From NCBI GenBank assembly GCA_032718475.1, contig JAUCBJ010002811.1, forward strand, positions 50,993-114,992: DNA of 64,000 nt. Direction: 5' to 3'. A model generated the notes under the pieces. It was given only the letters and a program-made list of their open reading frames with translations. It was not told the origin of the DNA and ran no database searches. The position numbers were made by a program, and so were the translations under genes. Below are positions 12,371-23,224 of this stretch, one piece after another. Numbering within the stretch: position 1 is the first letter of the stretch; each line of letters begins with the position of its first letter. The stretch comes from Nemertoderma westbladi (taxonomy: Eukaryota > Xenacoelomorpha > Nemertodermatida > Nemertodermatidae).

Positions 12371-12485
12371 GTCTATTAAGATATCGTAGCACTTACCGAT
12401 ACGATACTCTTAAAAAGACAAAATTTCTAGAATTAAGGATCCTAGTCCCCAGACATGTTCTGGAATAAAATTGTGTCTATTTAAT
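12371..12485 (+). ncRNA. Structured RNA unit 2 of the pol-X spacer
   Basis: Tandem relative of the unit at 12131-12240. The closing stem is weaker here (ATTAAGATA at 12375 against TATTTAAT at 12478). The hairpin CCAGACATGTTCTGG is at 12449-12463 and AAAGACA at 12414-12420. Both units end in GGAATAAA. Confidence 0.45.
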
Positions 12486-12685
12486 ATCAAATAATAAAAT
12501 TCGCGGGAATAAATTTTAAATTCATATCCTCTCATGAATTTGATAAATTGTCATTTTAAACAATTTATAACATTCACCCTATTAAGTATATTAGTGTGCG
12601 AGAATCTCCAGTGTACAGTCAATAGCCGATAAAATTCATAAAATCATGTATAAGGGGAATATTGACAATTAAAGAATTACTATTA

Positions 12686-14168
12686 CGTATTGTTTCGTTT
12701 ATTTCTCTCTTTCAATGTTAAAAATAACCTCCACCTTTGATAAAAATGCATTACTGGTATACAAAATATATTAAACACATACATGTTAGTGTGGACGATT
12801 GAGAGCCAGTTTGTTAATGGTTCGATAACTGAGAACAGAGAGAAAAGGGTGATAACAGAAAAGCCATAGCTTGAAGGTTGCTACCACCGTGAGGGGGACT
12901 GGGGGGGGGGGGGGGGGACTACTGAAGAGACCTACATTGAGAAATTATAAGGGATGTACAACATAATGAGAGATCGAATCTGACTAGATGAAATACCATA
13001 GAATAGCTATCGAAAAAGAAATTTAAAAATCCAGAAATACAAAAAAGAAAAAAAAAAGAAAATTAAAAAAAAAGGGAAGATTAATTATCGCTGAGAAGAT
13101 GTGCCTTAAAGTTTTTGGAAAAGGTCGAAAGTTTTTGTGTGGACTGTATGATAATTGGTATCTCGTTCCAGATAATAGGGCCCTGATACTGTATGGACAG
13201 TTGTCCACGGGCAGTACGAAAGCGAGGAATAAATAAATTAGTATTGTATGAACCACGAGTGTTATAGTTATGAACAGTATTAGATAAACGAAAGAGATTC
13301 GTTAAACCAGAAGGTAATAAACCATGAAACGCATCGAACATGAGCTTGGCAACATTTAACTTATACAAAGCTTGAATGGGCAAAATTTCTAACCGACGAT
13401 AAATGGGAAAAGAGTGGCAATCCCATTCACTGAATGTTATAGCCCTCACAATTTTATTTACCAGAACACAAATTTTATTAATATATGTTGGGTAGGAGCT
13501 GCCCCATAAGGCAATACCGTAGAGGATCCGTGAATTTACGAGGGAATAATATATTGATTTGAGCACCGATAGAGGCAACAAGTGTCTGAGTTTAAAAAAC
13601 AAGCCAGTAAATTTCGACACCATAGATATTACATATTTACAGTGGGACTTCCAATTCAAGTGGTTGTCAAGTATGAGACCAAGATATTTAATTTCATTTT
13701 TACACTTTAGATTTGTATCTTTTATTTTAACTTTGGCTACATTTTCAGTGGACCGCGGGTTGTTGGAATATAAACAATATACAGTTTTATCAATATTCAA
13801 TGATAAGCGATTAGAAGCAAGCCATTCCGACAACTGTTCAAGTTGAAGGTTGACAATATTTACTAGGTTGTGGGGGTTGTGATGGCTAGCGAGAAGGCTG
13901 GTGTCGTCGGCAAATAGAACTGTTAAGAGTGATGTCGCCAGGGATATATCATCTATATACAACAAAAACAACAACGGTCCCAAGATAGACCCCTGAGGAA
14001 CTCCCATTGTAATAGGTAAGCAAGTAGAATATGTATCGTTCAGCTTGACGCGTTGTGTTCTGGAACTTAAATAACTCGAAAACATCTGTAGCGGTCTGCC
14101 ACGGATTCCATATGACTCTAACTTGGAAAGCAGGATCACGTGATCCACTGTATCGAAGGCCTTGCGGA
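12686..14168 (-). mobile_element. 5'-truncated LINE inserted in the spacer of copy 1
   Basis: The spacer of copy 2 reads straight through this point (near 49280), which gives an empty site. In copy 1 the spacer is interrupted between 12685 and 14169 and flanked by TATTA on both sides (12681-12685 and 14169-14173), a probable 5 bp target-site duplication. The inserted DNA holds a minus-strand RT domain, a 3' tail with a run of 17 or more G at about 12901, and no clear poly(A). It therefore inserted after copy 1 and copy 2 diverged. Confidence 0.8.
13081..14168 (-). CDS. LINE reverse transcriptase, C-terminal two thirds
   Basis: The reading frame is open for about 360 residues. It contains KAFDTVDHVILLSKLESYGI (RT motif A), GVPQGSILGPLLFLLYIDDI (motif B), LFADDTSL (catalytic FADD, motif C) and KYLGLILDNHLNW (motif D). 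It ends with a conserved SRILYGIALWG block and a long C-terminal part typical of Jockey/CR1-group LINEs. The endonuclease and the first RT motifs are missing through 5' truncation. The first residues of the longest ORF (14169-14181) come from the target spacer, so the apparent start codon is accidental. With no stops in the frame the insertion is young. Confidence 0.85.
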
Positions 14169-14173
14169 TATTA

Positions 14174-14737
14174 AATAGCATCCCAGATCTGTATGCATGA
14201 GAATTACCCTAATTCTACTGCTAGCTTTCCATAATGTCACCATAGCAACAACCATGCTAGAATTAGAAGCGAGTTAAAAGAACAATAGAAAGCTTGCCCC
14301 TTTGAATAGCATGCGGAATAAATAGCACCCTGCTAGTATCCAGGGATACATAATAATAACGTGGCATTCTGGAAGGCACTTGACTAACGGACAAATGGCC
14401 CGACTGTGTACAAATTGTGACAGGAGTGTGGAATTTGTGTATTTATAGGTGAATGTTACTACGTAAGTGTGTTTACAGTAGCGAGTCGCAGTTGTGAAAG
14501 TTACCCTGCCTCTGTAGCAAGAACCTCCAGTAAATCTAAGCCCTTGGGATGGACAGTGGAGTGACTCGCGTTGGTTATTGTTGTCGTTGTGTAGCTACTA
14601 CGTTGGCGAGAGGCACAGCGACGACAGTACATCAGCGCTGAGGATCTTGCGCTGTCCGGGGGCATTGAGGGGGAGGCAGCGACGACCGCTAGCCTAATTA
14701 TAATTAATTATAAAATCGATAAACTCATATAGCCGCT
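14174..14737 (+). promoter_or_regulatory. Upstream region of ORF X, possible internal promoter
   Basis: It aligns with 48711-49270 (minus strand) of copy 2. A conserved TTTATAG lies in GTGTATTTATAGGTGAATG at about 14436-14455 and in the matching place of copy 2 (about 48991-49007), near 300 bp upstream of the ORF X start. Further conserved blocks are GGACAGTGGAGTGACT (about 14550) and CTGTCCGGGGGC (about 14654). ORF X lies far from the LTR, so it needs a spliced RNA or its own promoter, and this region is the obvious place for either. That use is an inference. Confidence 0.35.
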
Positions 14738-16530
14738 ATGACTGAGTTGATAGAAGATGATCTTGGTATCAGGGAGCGATATACCCTACCATTGCAAGTG
14801 TTTGTTGATAGTTTAATACGCGGTGACGCTAGTCAAACTACTACGGAGGACGATGGCCGTTATATCGAACCCCCAATGTCAAAGGAACAACTCACGCGTG
14901 AATTGAACTATAGAAAATTCACCGCTCGCTATACGCATCGTAATGGTACGTATATGGACTTCTTAACTACTGGTCATCCTATCGATTTACACGATACGGA
15001 CGATGTAGACACCCAAAGGGAAATGGTCCTATTTAAATATCATACCCAGCGGAGTCGGAACGATAAACCGAGAATCGAACACGAGAATTCTATTCGAAAC
15101 CGACTCGAAAGAGAAGACGTTGAAGAGCCGGATAAACGCAGTGACTTTAACGAATACTTGGAATTCTTGAGAGAAACATATCTCAATGTAGCCAGTCAAC
15201 AAAATCTAGAAACTCGATATCCTCAAGGTATACATCATGACCCTATGATAGAACTCAAATGACTCTATTTCACTATGATGTATCTTACCGCCGATCGACC
15301 GCTACCTGTTGTCCCGGATAGCTTCGAACAGATGGAGGAATATTGTACAACTGGAGAAAGATCACCCGCGTTTCCCCTACAAGACGTGCGTCTTTGGTAT
15401 TATTGCGATGAATGCCCTAGACCCAACCAACAAACGGAAAGACATAAACATCCGCGGAGACATTGCGCTAAACACAGTTTTACTCACTATACTTACGGGA
15501 GTTTCGAGCGAAACTTGTTCGACGTATCACCCGCGCTCGCTCGACTCAAACGATCCTTAAATAAACCTATGATCAGAGTTCCGGAATACTCGGTCAGACC
15601 TCCTCATTCCCTGGTGAGACCTGAGACTTTTGATCCTAATAGTATATCGGATCCTCCTGAACTGTACTCACTGTTCAAAGATCTAGTGTTACCCGAACAA
15701 TTAATCGGTGGCACTCTGGTAGTGGGCTCTCTAGATATTCGCCCATCCTACCTAGCCGGATTGGGACGCGGACATTTAATATCGCCGTTCAACCCGTATA
15801 ATCGTCCCGGTTTAACCCCAATACAACCCGTCACCGAGGTGGAGGAGAGCGTTGTACGAAACGCGTTAGATGCTATTCGGCAAAAGATCGGAAAAGGAAC
15901 TTACGATTGTTTAGATAAACGTAAATTGCAGCAGCAAGTCCAAGCGGTAAAAGAATTAGCTTTACCTCAGTTCGATCGGGAAATTCAGAATCTCGAGGAA
16001 GACATCGAACTTGGACGAACCTACACTCTGCAAGAGTTTTTGGATGAACGCTTCCAACGACAAGCGGAGGAAAATCAGCTCGAGGAGAAGCATATCGAAA
16101 TGGACGAGAGAGAAGAAGCAGCTTTAGCCCAGCCAGAAGCTCAAATCCTTATGACTGATCTTTATTCCAAAACCATTATTCATCCTTCAATGGTTCCCCA
16201 TTTCGGAGACAAACTCTTCACCACGGTACAACCCCAACCGGTTGATATCAACCTAAGATCTAGAGATCTTATCGCGGACACTCCTATGTTACAACGTCCG
16301 CCAATCGAGGCCGCTCGTGTCGACGGTATACTCGTTGAACCTCCGGACAATCGAGCGGATCTTGTCCGTCGTATGGTACATGAGGTCAACCTACACGCTA
16401 GACCTTTACCGAACTCATTTTATGGGATCAAAGACCACCCTTATTATGTCAATTTAACTCAATATTATATGGTGAAACCAGAAGATCCTACATACAGTTT
16501 AAAGTTTCTATCATTGATAAATCACGCGGT
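14738..16530 (+). pseudogene. ORF X, N-terminal half, copy 1
   Basis: Homologous to residues 1 to about 598 of the intact 1063 aa ORF X at 45519-48710. A TGA at 15260-15262 replaces the arginine after VELK, and the frame then continues to about 16525. At that point the sequence jumps to the middle of ORF Y, so roughly 2.0 kb (the C-terminal part of X and the start of Y) has been deleted. The start ATG and the first residues (TELIEDDLGIRERYTLPLQ) match copy 2. I recognise no family. Confidence 0.75.
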
Positions 16531-16533
16531 GAC

Positions 16534-16941
16534 TTGTTCATAAACTTGCATCCAGAGTTACAAGAAGTTCATAGACAACCATATGAATATAAAGCCAGAG
16601 AACGCGAGTTGGAAAGAACCATCAAACCGAGGAAATTTCTCACTACTCACGGTCCACCTACCGCTCTCGTGCAAACGACTCGTCAGGGACCAGTAAGAGC
16701 TGATGTCTTGAAACGCGCTCTAAAGGTTGTTCGACCTCGTTCCACTGAGGTTGATATCGATCAACCGGGTACCTCGACCGGCGGATACACCGACCGTAAC
16801 CCTAAACCTTCCGATGCAATTATATTGCACCCTTCACCCAGGAGTTATAGCCCTCCTAGTAAAGTGGCTCGCCCCAAAGAGAAAAGGACTCTTGCTAGCC
16901 TCAAAAAACTTCGTAAACGCCGTTCACGTAAGAAGGACTAA
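16534..16941 (+). pseudogene. ORF Y, C-terminal fragment, copy 1
   Basis: From about 16545 the frame matches the C-terminal 140 or so residues of ORF Y of copy 2, starting at HPELQEV and ending in the very basic RKRRSRKKD tail. The zinc-knuckle part is missing because of the deletion that joined it to ORF X. The ATG at 16534 lies at the deletion junction and is not a natural start. The stop codon lies about 80 bp before the LTR. Confidence 0.75.
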
Positions 16942-17019
16942 TTGTTTAGAGTATTTTTATATTTTAGAAACTGTGATTTTTTATATTTTATAGACTCAAA
17001 TCCCATTTTCTGGGAGCAG

Positions 17020-18157
17020 TGTAAAAGCTTTTGCGGACATAACAAGTCATTTTCCCCCGCAATGCGCAGTGTAGGTGCTTTAGCGGACATAATAAGTCAT
17101 TTTTGCCGCAATGCACATAATACTCTAAAAGATTGCAGCTCAGATGACGAAATATGTCAGCTGGTTTCCTGTAAACGTGGAACCACTTTGTTCTGCTCAG
17201 CCAATCAGAGCGATTTTCAGTTTATGTTGGACAAGGGCCTATGGAAAACTGCGCAATGCATTACGGTCTTTGTTTACCTTTCTGAGCCTAAGAATCGGCT
17301 TGGAAATCTTCTGTACTTCTGTTGTGGAAGTTTCAGACTTTGGCCTAAACATCTGATGGCTTTGATTACAAGAACGTAAAACTATTAACGCAATTCAACT
17401 ACTGAAACATTGCGCATCACACCGCAATTCAACATTGATGCACATGGAACACTGCATAAGTAACACATACTGACTGTTCACCGCATTATTTGCTTCTGTT
17501 ATTAATTGGTGTTATGTTAATGTATATTGCTGATATATTTGGAGAATACCGATGAATATTCATAAAACCCCCAATCTTCTTGATTACTGAAGGTGAGAGG
17601 AACAGGTTTACCGGTAGCAACTGCGACTTACATTATAGTGGTTTTTTTGTGAATTAAATGCTATTTCATAATCCCTACATGTGTCAGTTGCGATCCTCCT
17701 TATATATGATCAAATTCAGTGACAGTCAGCAGATCAGTGCGAAGTAGTGTGAAGTCGTGTGAAGTAGTGTGAAGGTTAATAAAGCATCTCCTAAAGAATG
17801 CGCTTTTTACGAAACTCTGTGGCCATCTCGTTGTGATTAGTATAAGTCATAACTCTGTTTTTATACTTAAAGCGCCACGTCCTAAAGGAACTGTTAATAT
17901 TTCCCCGAAAGTAAATATATTGTCAGAGATTATATAGTAACGATCAATCGAATAATACCGTAGGTCTACACCGCAATCACTATCAAGGCATCCGAATCCA
18001 GTCTCCCTTAACTGTGGGTGAATGATCGCGCACAGACTGGCTTCGGCGGATGTAACTTCAGTACACTAAATAATTGTTATAGGCTAAAGTCGATTTATAA
18101 ATAAGAAGACAACTAAAATTGGCAGGTTAAACTGCTAAAGGTCTAAAAGCGCGAACA
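17020..18157 (+). mobile_element. 3' LTR of composite element copy 1
   Basis: It starts TGTAAAAGCTTTTGCGGACA just after TTTTCTGGGAGCAG and ends GCGCGAACA. Homologues are at 1369-2476 (same strand) and 43101-44382 (minus strand, also directly after ORF Y and the motif CATTTTCTGGGAGC). A 5' part of about 40 bp (GCGGACATAA...AATGCGCA) is duplicated inside this copy. No target-site duplication is found with the left flank of 1369. Confidence 0.75.
17701..17783 (+). promoter_or_regulatory. LTR TATA box and polyadenylation signal
   Basis: TATATAT at 17701-17707 and AATAAA at 17778-17783, matching the pair at 2030-2102. A short direct repeat (GAAGTAGTGTGAAGTCGTGT) lies between them. Confidence 0.6.
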
Positions 18158-18484
18158 CGGGTCTATTGAGTTAAAATGGTTGTTTGTTGATGAAAAATCA
18201 GTCCTGTCAGTGCTATCGTCACCGGTAGAAAAAATATCAGTATCATTAGAGGGGGTGTTTGTAAAAGGGAACAGTTCTAAGTAGCAGTAGATACAGTAGG
18301 CTGAAATAGTAGACACAGACGAATCTAAAACGGGCAAGTCAAGGCAGGTCCCACACTGGTAATGGTATAAATTATTACATAACAAGCACTTAAGTGTGTA
18401 ATCATTACAGCCAACTACCGAGTAACAGAACGCACAGGAAAGGGGAGTGGACAAGTTGCCTCGGGGAGGGGTAGATCTGGGCAT
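18143..18484 (-). pseudogene. PHD-finger ORF fragment, probably LINE ORF1
   Basis: A 113-residue frame whose ATG is at 18484. Cysteines and histidine follow the C4HC3 pattern of a PHD finger: CAFC, then CLLC, then HYQC, then CIYC. After that comes a Ser/Asp/Thr-rich tail. Such fingers occur in ORF1 proteins of several non-LTR retrotransposons. The frame runs straight into the end of the LTR at 18157, and its last few residues are LTR-encoded. The original ORF was therefore cut when the LTR element arrived or by a rearrangement. A host PHD protein exon is the alternative. Confidence 0.5.
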
Positions 18485-20149
18485 AAAATATGCAGGTATG
18501 CAGCTTGGGATAGGCGGTGGAATATGCCATAATAATTATTAAGATAGCACATTGATAACAATTAGGTTATTATTATGATATAATATTGATTGCTACTTAA
18601 TGCTAATATACTGATATACTGAAGGTACCGGTATATAGTTTCCAATAATATGAAAATAGTCCGGATAGGCTATTTATCTAAAAAAAAAACACTAACCTAA
18701 CTGGGCACTGGACACCTTCTATTAAAATAAAATATAATAGAAATATGAAGGATCGCCGTAAAGGGCGACCACATATCGTCACGATATATAATTTGCAGTC
18801 TGCAGTCTTGGTAGCGGTTCACACAGTCTTACGATACGATTAGGTTGAATCTTACTCCATACGTTACTAACGAAGTTTAAATAATTGGCTCACAAATTAC
18901 AAAGTACCGGGTAGGCCTAATTAATACCAAATAAAGGAAAATAAATGTAAAATAGTCTATCTTCTGAACTTGCTCAATGCTTACTAACGGACAAAGTACA
19001 GCTGTATTACAGTATTTGGCCAAGGATACGGTAGGCCGGTAGGTTCTTGTTTTCTATCAACTTACAGACTTCTGTACTCCAACTTAATTATGGACAGTTC
19101 TGTAGTGTAGTTAGTCGCTTGAGTCATGTTCTTCTTGGGGAGTAAACGAGTAGATACCGGAGTGTCCGGAGTCGAGCTGATCGAAGAGACATCAACATTA
19201 CTGTCAACATTACTGCCTTGATAATTTATAGACAAATACACAAAAATGTTACTTCTAATTATCTTAAGGCATCAAAAATAGACACATCACTGCAACAAAT
19301 TGATTTAGTGTATAATGAGACCTTCAATAGTTTTTGTACAAAATGTGTGGAATGGGTCAACTCAATATCAAGTAGTAATTGGTGGATATAGTCTTGACAT
19401 TTTGTAAAATAACTCAAAAACTAATGACTCTACTCTTATTTTGAAGGTGTCTTCACCCACTATATCGATCATTTCTGTGATGTATCTATTCTTGATTTCT
19501 TGAGATAATTCAATATATCATTTATAGTGTATTTGTCCATATCACATCAAGGCGGTAATGTAGATTTGTGCCGTACTTCACATTTTCTGCGATATCTCAA
19601 GAACTATTCGCTCTACGTTTGTTTTGAAGGTGTCTACCCCCACTAAATCGGACATTGCGGTTCTAATGAGCATAATATGAATGCAGTAGGAGAACTCAAA
19701 GTTGACCATCGCGAAAATTGAGAATAATCATCGCTTGCGCCAAATGGTAGGTTCTGGCCATGTGCCTGTGGCACTAGTTCCCTTAACCAAAAATTAAAAT
19801 TTTGGTATCTAACTAAGTTTGGATCCATTTGATGACATTTGATGCATGCAGGAAGTTCTTTTTTGAGTCATTGATCTTTCATCAATGTGTTATATTGTTA
19901 TACATTTCATTATGGTGTGGCATCATGATGGCACAAAATTTCAACCCTCTTGGGATCCGTGAAGATATAGATGAAATTTAAAGAAATTTTTTTTGCCTTA
20001 TTTTTTTTTACCATTTGGCAACTTTTGTGCACCGGTAGAACAATGAAATCGAAAAAAAGTAAAAAACGCACCGCCCTAGTGGTCATATTATTGTCAATTT
20101 ATCACCATTTCATAGCTTTAATAATATAAGAAAGGATAGTAACATGGAA
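18485..20149. other. Non-coding stretch with a weak internal duplication
   Basis: No defensible gene. Two related segments lie at about 19405-19475 and 19590-19655. Both read roughly TCAA-AACTA...CTCTAC..TT-TTTTGAAGGTGTCT and then CCCACTA-ATCG, which looks like an old tandem duplication. Confidence 0.4.
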
Positions 20150-20640
20150 GTTAATCAATGTTTTCTTAAACATAAAGGTCATCCTGATTCTTCCTGATTC
20201 TGGTCATCCTTCCAAGGAAAAATTAGCTGAACTTTTAAGAAATAGTGGAAATAGATACATGAGAGAAGATTTGGAGAAAGTAATAGATAATTGTAATAAT
20301 TAATGATAAACTTCCAGCACTGGAAGTACAACAAATTAATACTGTGGTTGAAAGACATTTAAGATGCTTGAGGGAAACACGAGTTGCATATATGAAAGCA
20401 GAAAATTCAGAGCAAATTCGGCGAGCTTTAAGAACGAATGTTCATACATCAAATGATAACTTTACAATTGGCGATAAAGTTTACTTTTATTCCAGGCGAG
20501 AATCTTCTTGGTCTGGACCAGCTACAGTGGCAGGCTTTGATGGAACATAAATATTATTGAAGCATGGCTTCAAGTATGTGAGTTGTCATCGCAATGATTT
20601 GATACATATTGTTGTTTACCGGTATGCAGTTTTGTTGTAC
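20150..20640 (+). pseudogene. Retrotransposon integrase C-terminal remnant
   Basis: The plus-strand frames encode a helical segment with ALEVQQINTVVERHLRCLRE (about 20315), then RRALRTNVHTSNDNFTIGDK, YSRRESSWSGPATVAGFDGT (about 20490-20548), a stop, and then a continuation reading LLKHGFKYVSCHRNDLI. The pattern GDKVYFY...W.GPATV followed by a short beta-strand module is the SH3-like C-terminal domain found in LTR-retrotransposon integrases. The catalytic core is not present upstream. Confidence 0.6.
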
Positions 20641-21948
20641 TGTACCAGTACCACCTGTTTACGGTGTGATGTACCTTAGATATTTATGTACCTACCGTAA
20701 CACTGTAATGCAGTGGTACCTAGACCTACTGCTGTAATGTCTGAATGTTGTTGGTCACCTTATCAACATATATTTATAATTATATATTATACTGATAGTA
20801 CTGTGTAAGAATATCCAAATTATCTATTTTATCTATTAACCAGAAGGACATTGAAGTTAGGAAAGCAAAGGCTTGGGTAGCACTATCAAACACAAATTCC
20901 AATAATGATATCTTGCAATGAATTATCTTGTATGCAAAGACAATTTTAGATATAAGTTATATCAGACCAACTAAACTACGATTTAATATTTGTGAACAAA
21001 ATCATGTCCTCATCACACCCTGCAGAACATACGGTACTGTTGGTGTAAAAGCTACGCCGACTGCCAACAACCTATCCCTGGAACCTTTTTTAATTTAAGT
21101 TAAATAATTTTAACTATAAAATATGTGATCTCGACTGTGATTTTTTGATTTAAATGGAATATTCTGCAAAATCATCCACATCAAATGTAACCTGATCCTT
21201 TCCAACAATTGACAATTTTGGTGTCAGTAGGCCTACAGCGTTATTTACACCCTCAGAATATATAATATTATGGCCAAAGTTCACACCTTTGATAACTTAT
21301 GCTATAGAATACCAAATTATTCTACTAATTCAGGAATAGGACTTTTGATACGCCACTGACCACTAGCCTCTGATGGTCTAGGGCAGAAGTCAGAATGAAT
21401 GATTTTTGCTGTATTGCGACATATTCATATGTAAACAAGATTTCAGGAATTCCCAAAGTGAAAGTTGTGCTGATTGGCCAGTCAAATAGCACAGGGGGTT
21501 TGGAACAAAGATAATACTGACCAATGGCTGGTGATTTCATCACTAGAGCTCTATACCAAAAATAAATGCTACACATGGCTTATGCTTTATGTGTTTTCAA
21601 ATTTATTGAGATATTTACTGGTTTTAGAGTAGGTTTTCAAAATATACACAAAATGTGTGTAGAAATATGTTAATACTTTGAATAATTTATGAACGCACCG
21701 TGCAATAAACGGTGTGTAAGCTAAAGTGTGTAAATGTTAGTTGATTGGTTAATTTGGCAACAGAGTTTCTGTAAGCAATTTAATTAATTAAAATTAATTA
21801 GCGTGCTGAGGAATCTGTATACAGGGGAGAGTGTAATATTGATATTTCAAAATATAACAAGAATTTAGTCATTTCATCACCTCAGTTATATTGATGTTTA
21901 ATTTCCGTAACACCGTAAACCGTTTTGGAGGGAGTTTACCACGTGAGA
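20641..21948. other. Intergenic DNA 3' of the glycosyltransferase
   Basis: AT-rich, with no gene or structured repeat that I can support. The 3' end of the glycosyltransferase mRNA must lie here. I see no single convincing polyadenylation site. Confidence 0.35.
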
Positions 21949-23076
21949 TCACCCAGTCTTCCGTCTGAATTTATTGCGATTCTTTACGTAGACCGGAAGC
22001 AAACTACCCCGTTCAGCCTCCGTACAATTTCTATCAATCTGATTGAATGAACGGAGAATCTCCCCTAAAGCAGAATCAACGCAATGCACATTGTCCTGCG
22101 TAATTTTCTCATTGTGATCCCATATCTGCCATGGTCGCATCCACAAATGCACCGTGTACTTACCGCTCCACCAATTGTATTCAGTATACAGTTGGCGGTT
22201 ATATTGAGACCATTTCGGGTAAATAAATCCATCTTCGACCACATTAACCAAATGTGGATATTTTGAGAAAATTTTTCCAGGTTCTCTAATTGCGACACAC
22301 CCCCAACAGTTTCCATTGTAGGTGCGAAAACTTTCCAAAACCAACTTTAGGAAGGTTGAATTTTTCCTGGCAACAATAACTCCAGATCCTAGCAAATTGG
22401 CTGCATGAGTGTCCCTATCCGCACTGTAGTCATGGCAACGGATGGAATGAGAGACGGGTTGGACTCCAAACACATCTCCGTCTACGTACATTCCCCCAAA
22501 TTCTCTGAGTATTTTGAATCGCAGGACATCAGTTTGGTGTGAAGCGCGAAACGTTGGGTTTCTTGATAACGGAATATTAAACACAGTCTCTGGGGCAACA
22601 GTTTCCTTAATAACCAGTATGGGGACCTCCTCTTTGACTTTGGTAAACCAAGGATGTGTATATCCATTACTTCCGGTGAAATTAAGCCCCATATTTGTAT
22701 GAAAATAAATTACTTCCGGTTTCATATTTTTATAAACTGATAACAGGCATATGTAGTGTAAAAATTGGAATTCGGCTTGGTGTAACCAAATGAGATGTAC
22801 TATATTTGGAACAAGTGGCTCTCCGTTTGAACAAATCGGCTCGCTTTCCCCCTGAGTTGGATTCGTGCTGTAGTTTGTCTTTGATGGTTTATTTACTTTG
22901 TCAGGCACATCCAGACGGATGGGATTAAAAGACAGATATGGGTGAGGTTCTCCCAACATAATAGTTCTTCCATTCCAATTATATAAGGTTGTAACTGATA
23001 CCATGAATATTATCGCAACAAAAAGTTGATTTATCCTTCTTTTTTTAAATATCGCAAAGTTCATAATCATATCCAT
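21949..23076 (-). CDS. Type II membrane glycosyltransferase with DXD motif
   Basis: A 375-residue single-exon protein, and the only convincing host gene here. Residues 11-14 (KKRR) precede one hydrophobic segment at about 17-32, so it should be a Golgi-type signal-anchor protein with a luminal catalytic domain. The domain opens with VPNIVHLIWL (89-98) and continues to the sugar-nucleotide/metal-binding block HQTDVLRFKILREFGGMYVD, with the DXD motif DGD at 199-201. This pattern fits the DXD sugar-binding glycosyltransferase family (Gly_transf_sug, PF04488), which includes alpha-1,4-galactosyltransferase-like and OCH1-like enzymes. Possible N-glycosylation sites are NYS and NFT. Donor and acceptor cannot be told from sequence. 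Later cysteines (CWGCVAI) may form disulfides. A second nearby ATG (residue 3 or 5) is possible. Confidence 0.85.
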   Translation of the reverse strand: MDMIMNFAIFKKRRINQLFVAIIFMVSVTTLYNWNGRTIMLGEPHPYLSFNPIRLDVPDKVNKPSKTNYSTNPTQGESEPICSNGEPLVPNIVHLIWLHQAEFQFLHYICLLSVYKNMKPEVIYFHTNMGLNFTGSNGYTHPWFTKVKEEVPILVIKETVAPETVFNIPLSRNPTFRASHQTDVLRFKILREFGGMYVDGDVFGVQPVSHSIRCHDYSADRDTHAANLLGSGVIVARKNSTFLKLVLESFRTYNGNCWGCVAIREPGKIFSKYPHLVNVVEDGFIYPKWSQYNRQLYTEYNWWSGKYTVHLWMRPWQIWDHNEKITQDNVHCVDSALGEILRSFNQIDRNCTEAERGSLLPVYVKNRNKFRRKTG

Positions 23077-23224
23077 GTCCTGGAAAAAGTGTCTTCAGTG
23101 ATAAATTAACTCCCAGCCCCACCTCCACCAAAATCAAATTTGAAACAGACATACTTTCACAAGTGGACACCGCAGTTAATCTTCACTATTACAGTGATTA
23201 GTTGGTTTTTTTGGAAAGTCGTCC

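Larger units (their letters stand above)
11484..12680 (+). other. Conserved non-coding spacer after pol
   Basis: No ORF, AT-rich. The spacer aligns along its length with 49260-50330 (minus strand) in copy 2. It contains two tandem copies of a conserved ~110 nt unit, annotated separately. Conservation of a spacer between pol and an extra ORF suggests a regulatory role such as RNA export, splicing or an internal promoter. It could also be the remains of a BEL 3' LTR, because the start looks like a polypurine tract followed by TGTGTGAC. Confidence 0.5.
4248..18157 (+). mobile_element. Composite BEL/Pao-type retroelement, copy 1 (degenerate)
   Basis: Order on the plus strand is gag, protease, RT, RNase H, integrase, about 1.77 kb of conserved spacer (after subtracting a LINE insertion), ORF X, ORF Y, LTR. 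The same order and spacer occur on the minus strand at 43101-53900. Finding the arrangement twice, at two loci with different flanks, argues that X and Y belong to the element. Copy 1 carries many stops and frameshifts, a 1.48 kb LINE insertion in the spacer and a deletion fusing X to Y. The alternative is one chance fusion later copied by segmental duplication. Confidence 0.6.

Noticed and set aside
11589-12684. This stretch as the 3' LTR of a separate BEL element
   Set aside because: The start resembles a polypurine tract and TG, but no matching 5' copy exists upstream of gag in either element, so I left it as a conserved spacer.
13559-13846. Plus-strand ORF of 95 residues
   Set aside because: Antisense to the well-supported LINE reverse transcriptase.
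18143-18484. A host PHD-finger gene
   Set aside because: The frame is cut by the LTR, has no further exons nearby and fits LINE ORF1 fingers better, though a host exon is not excluded.
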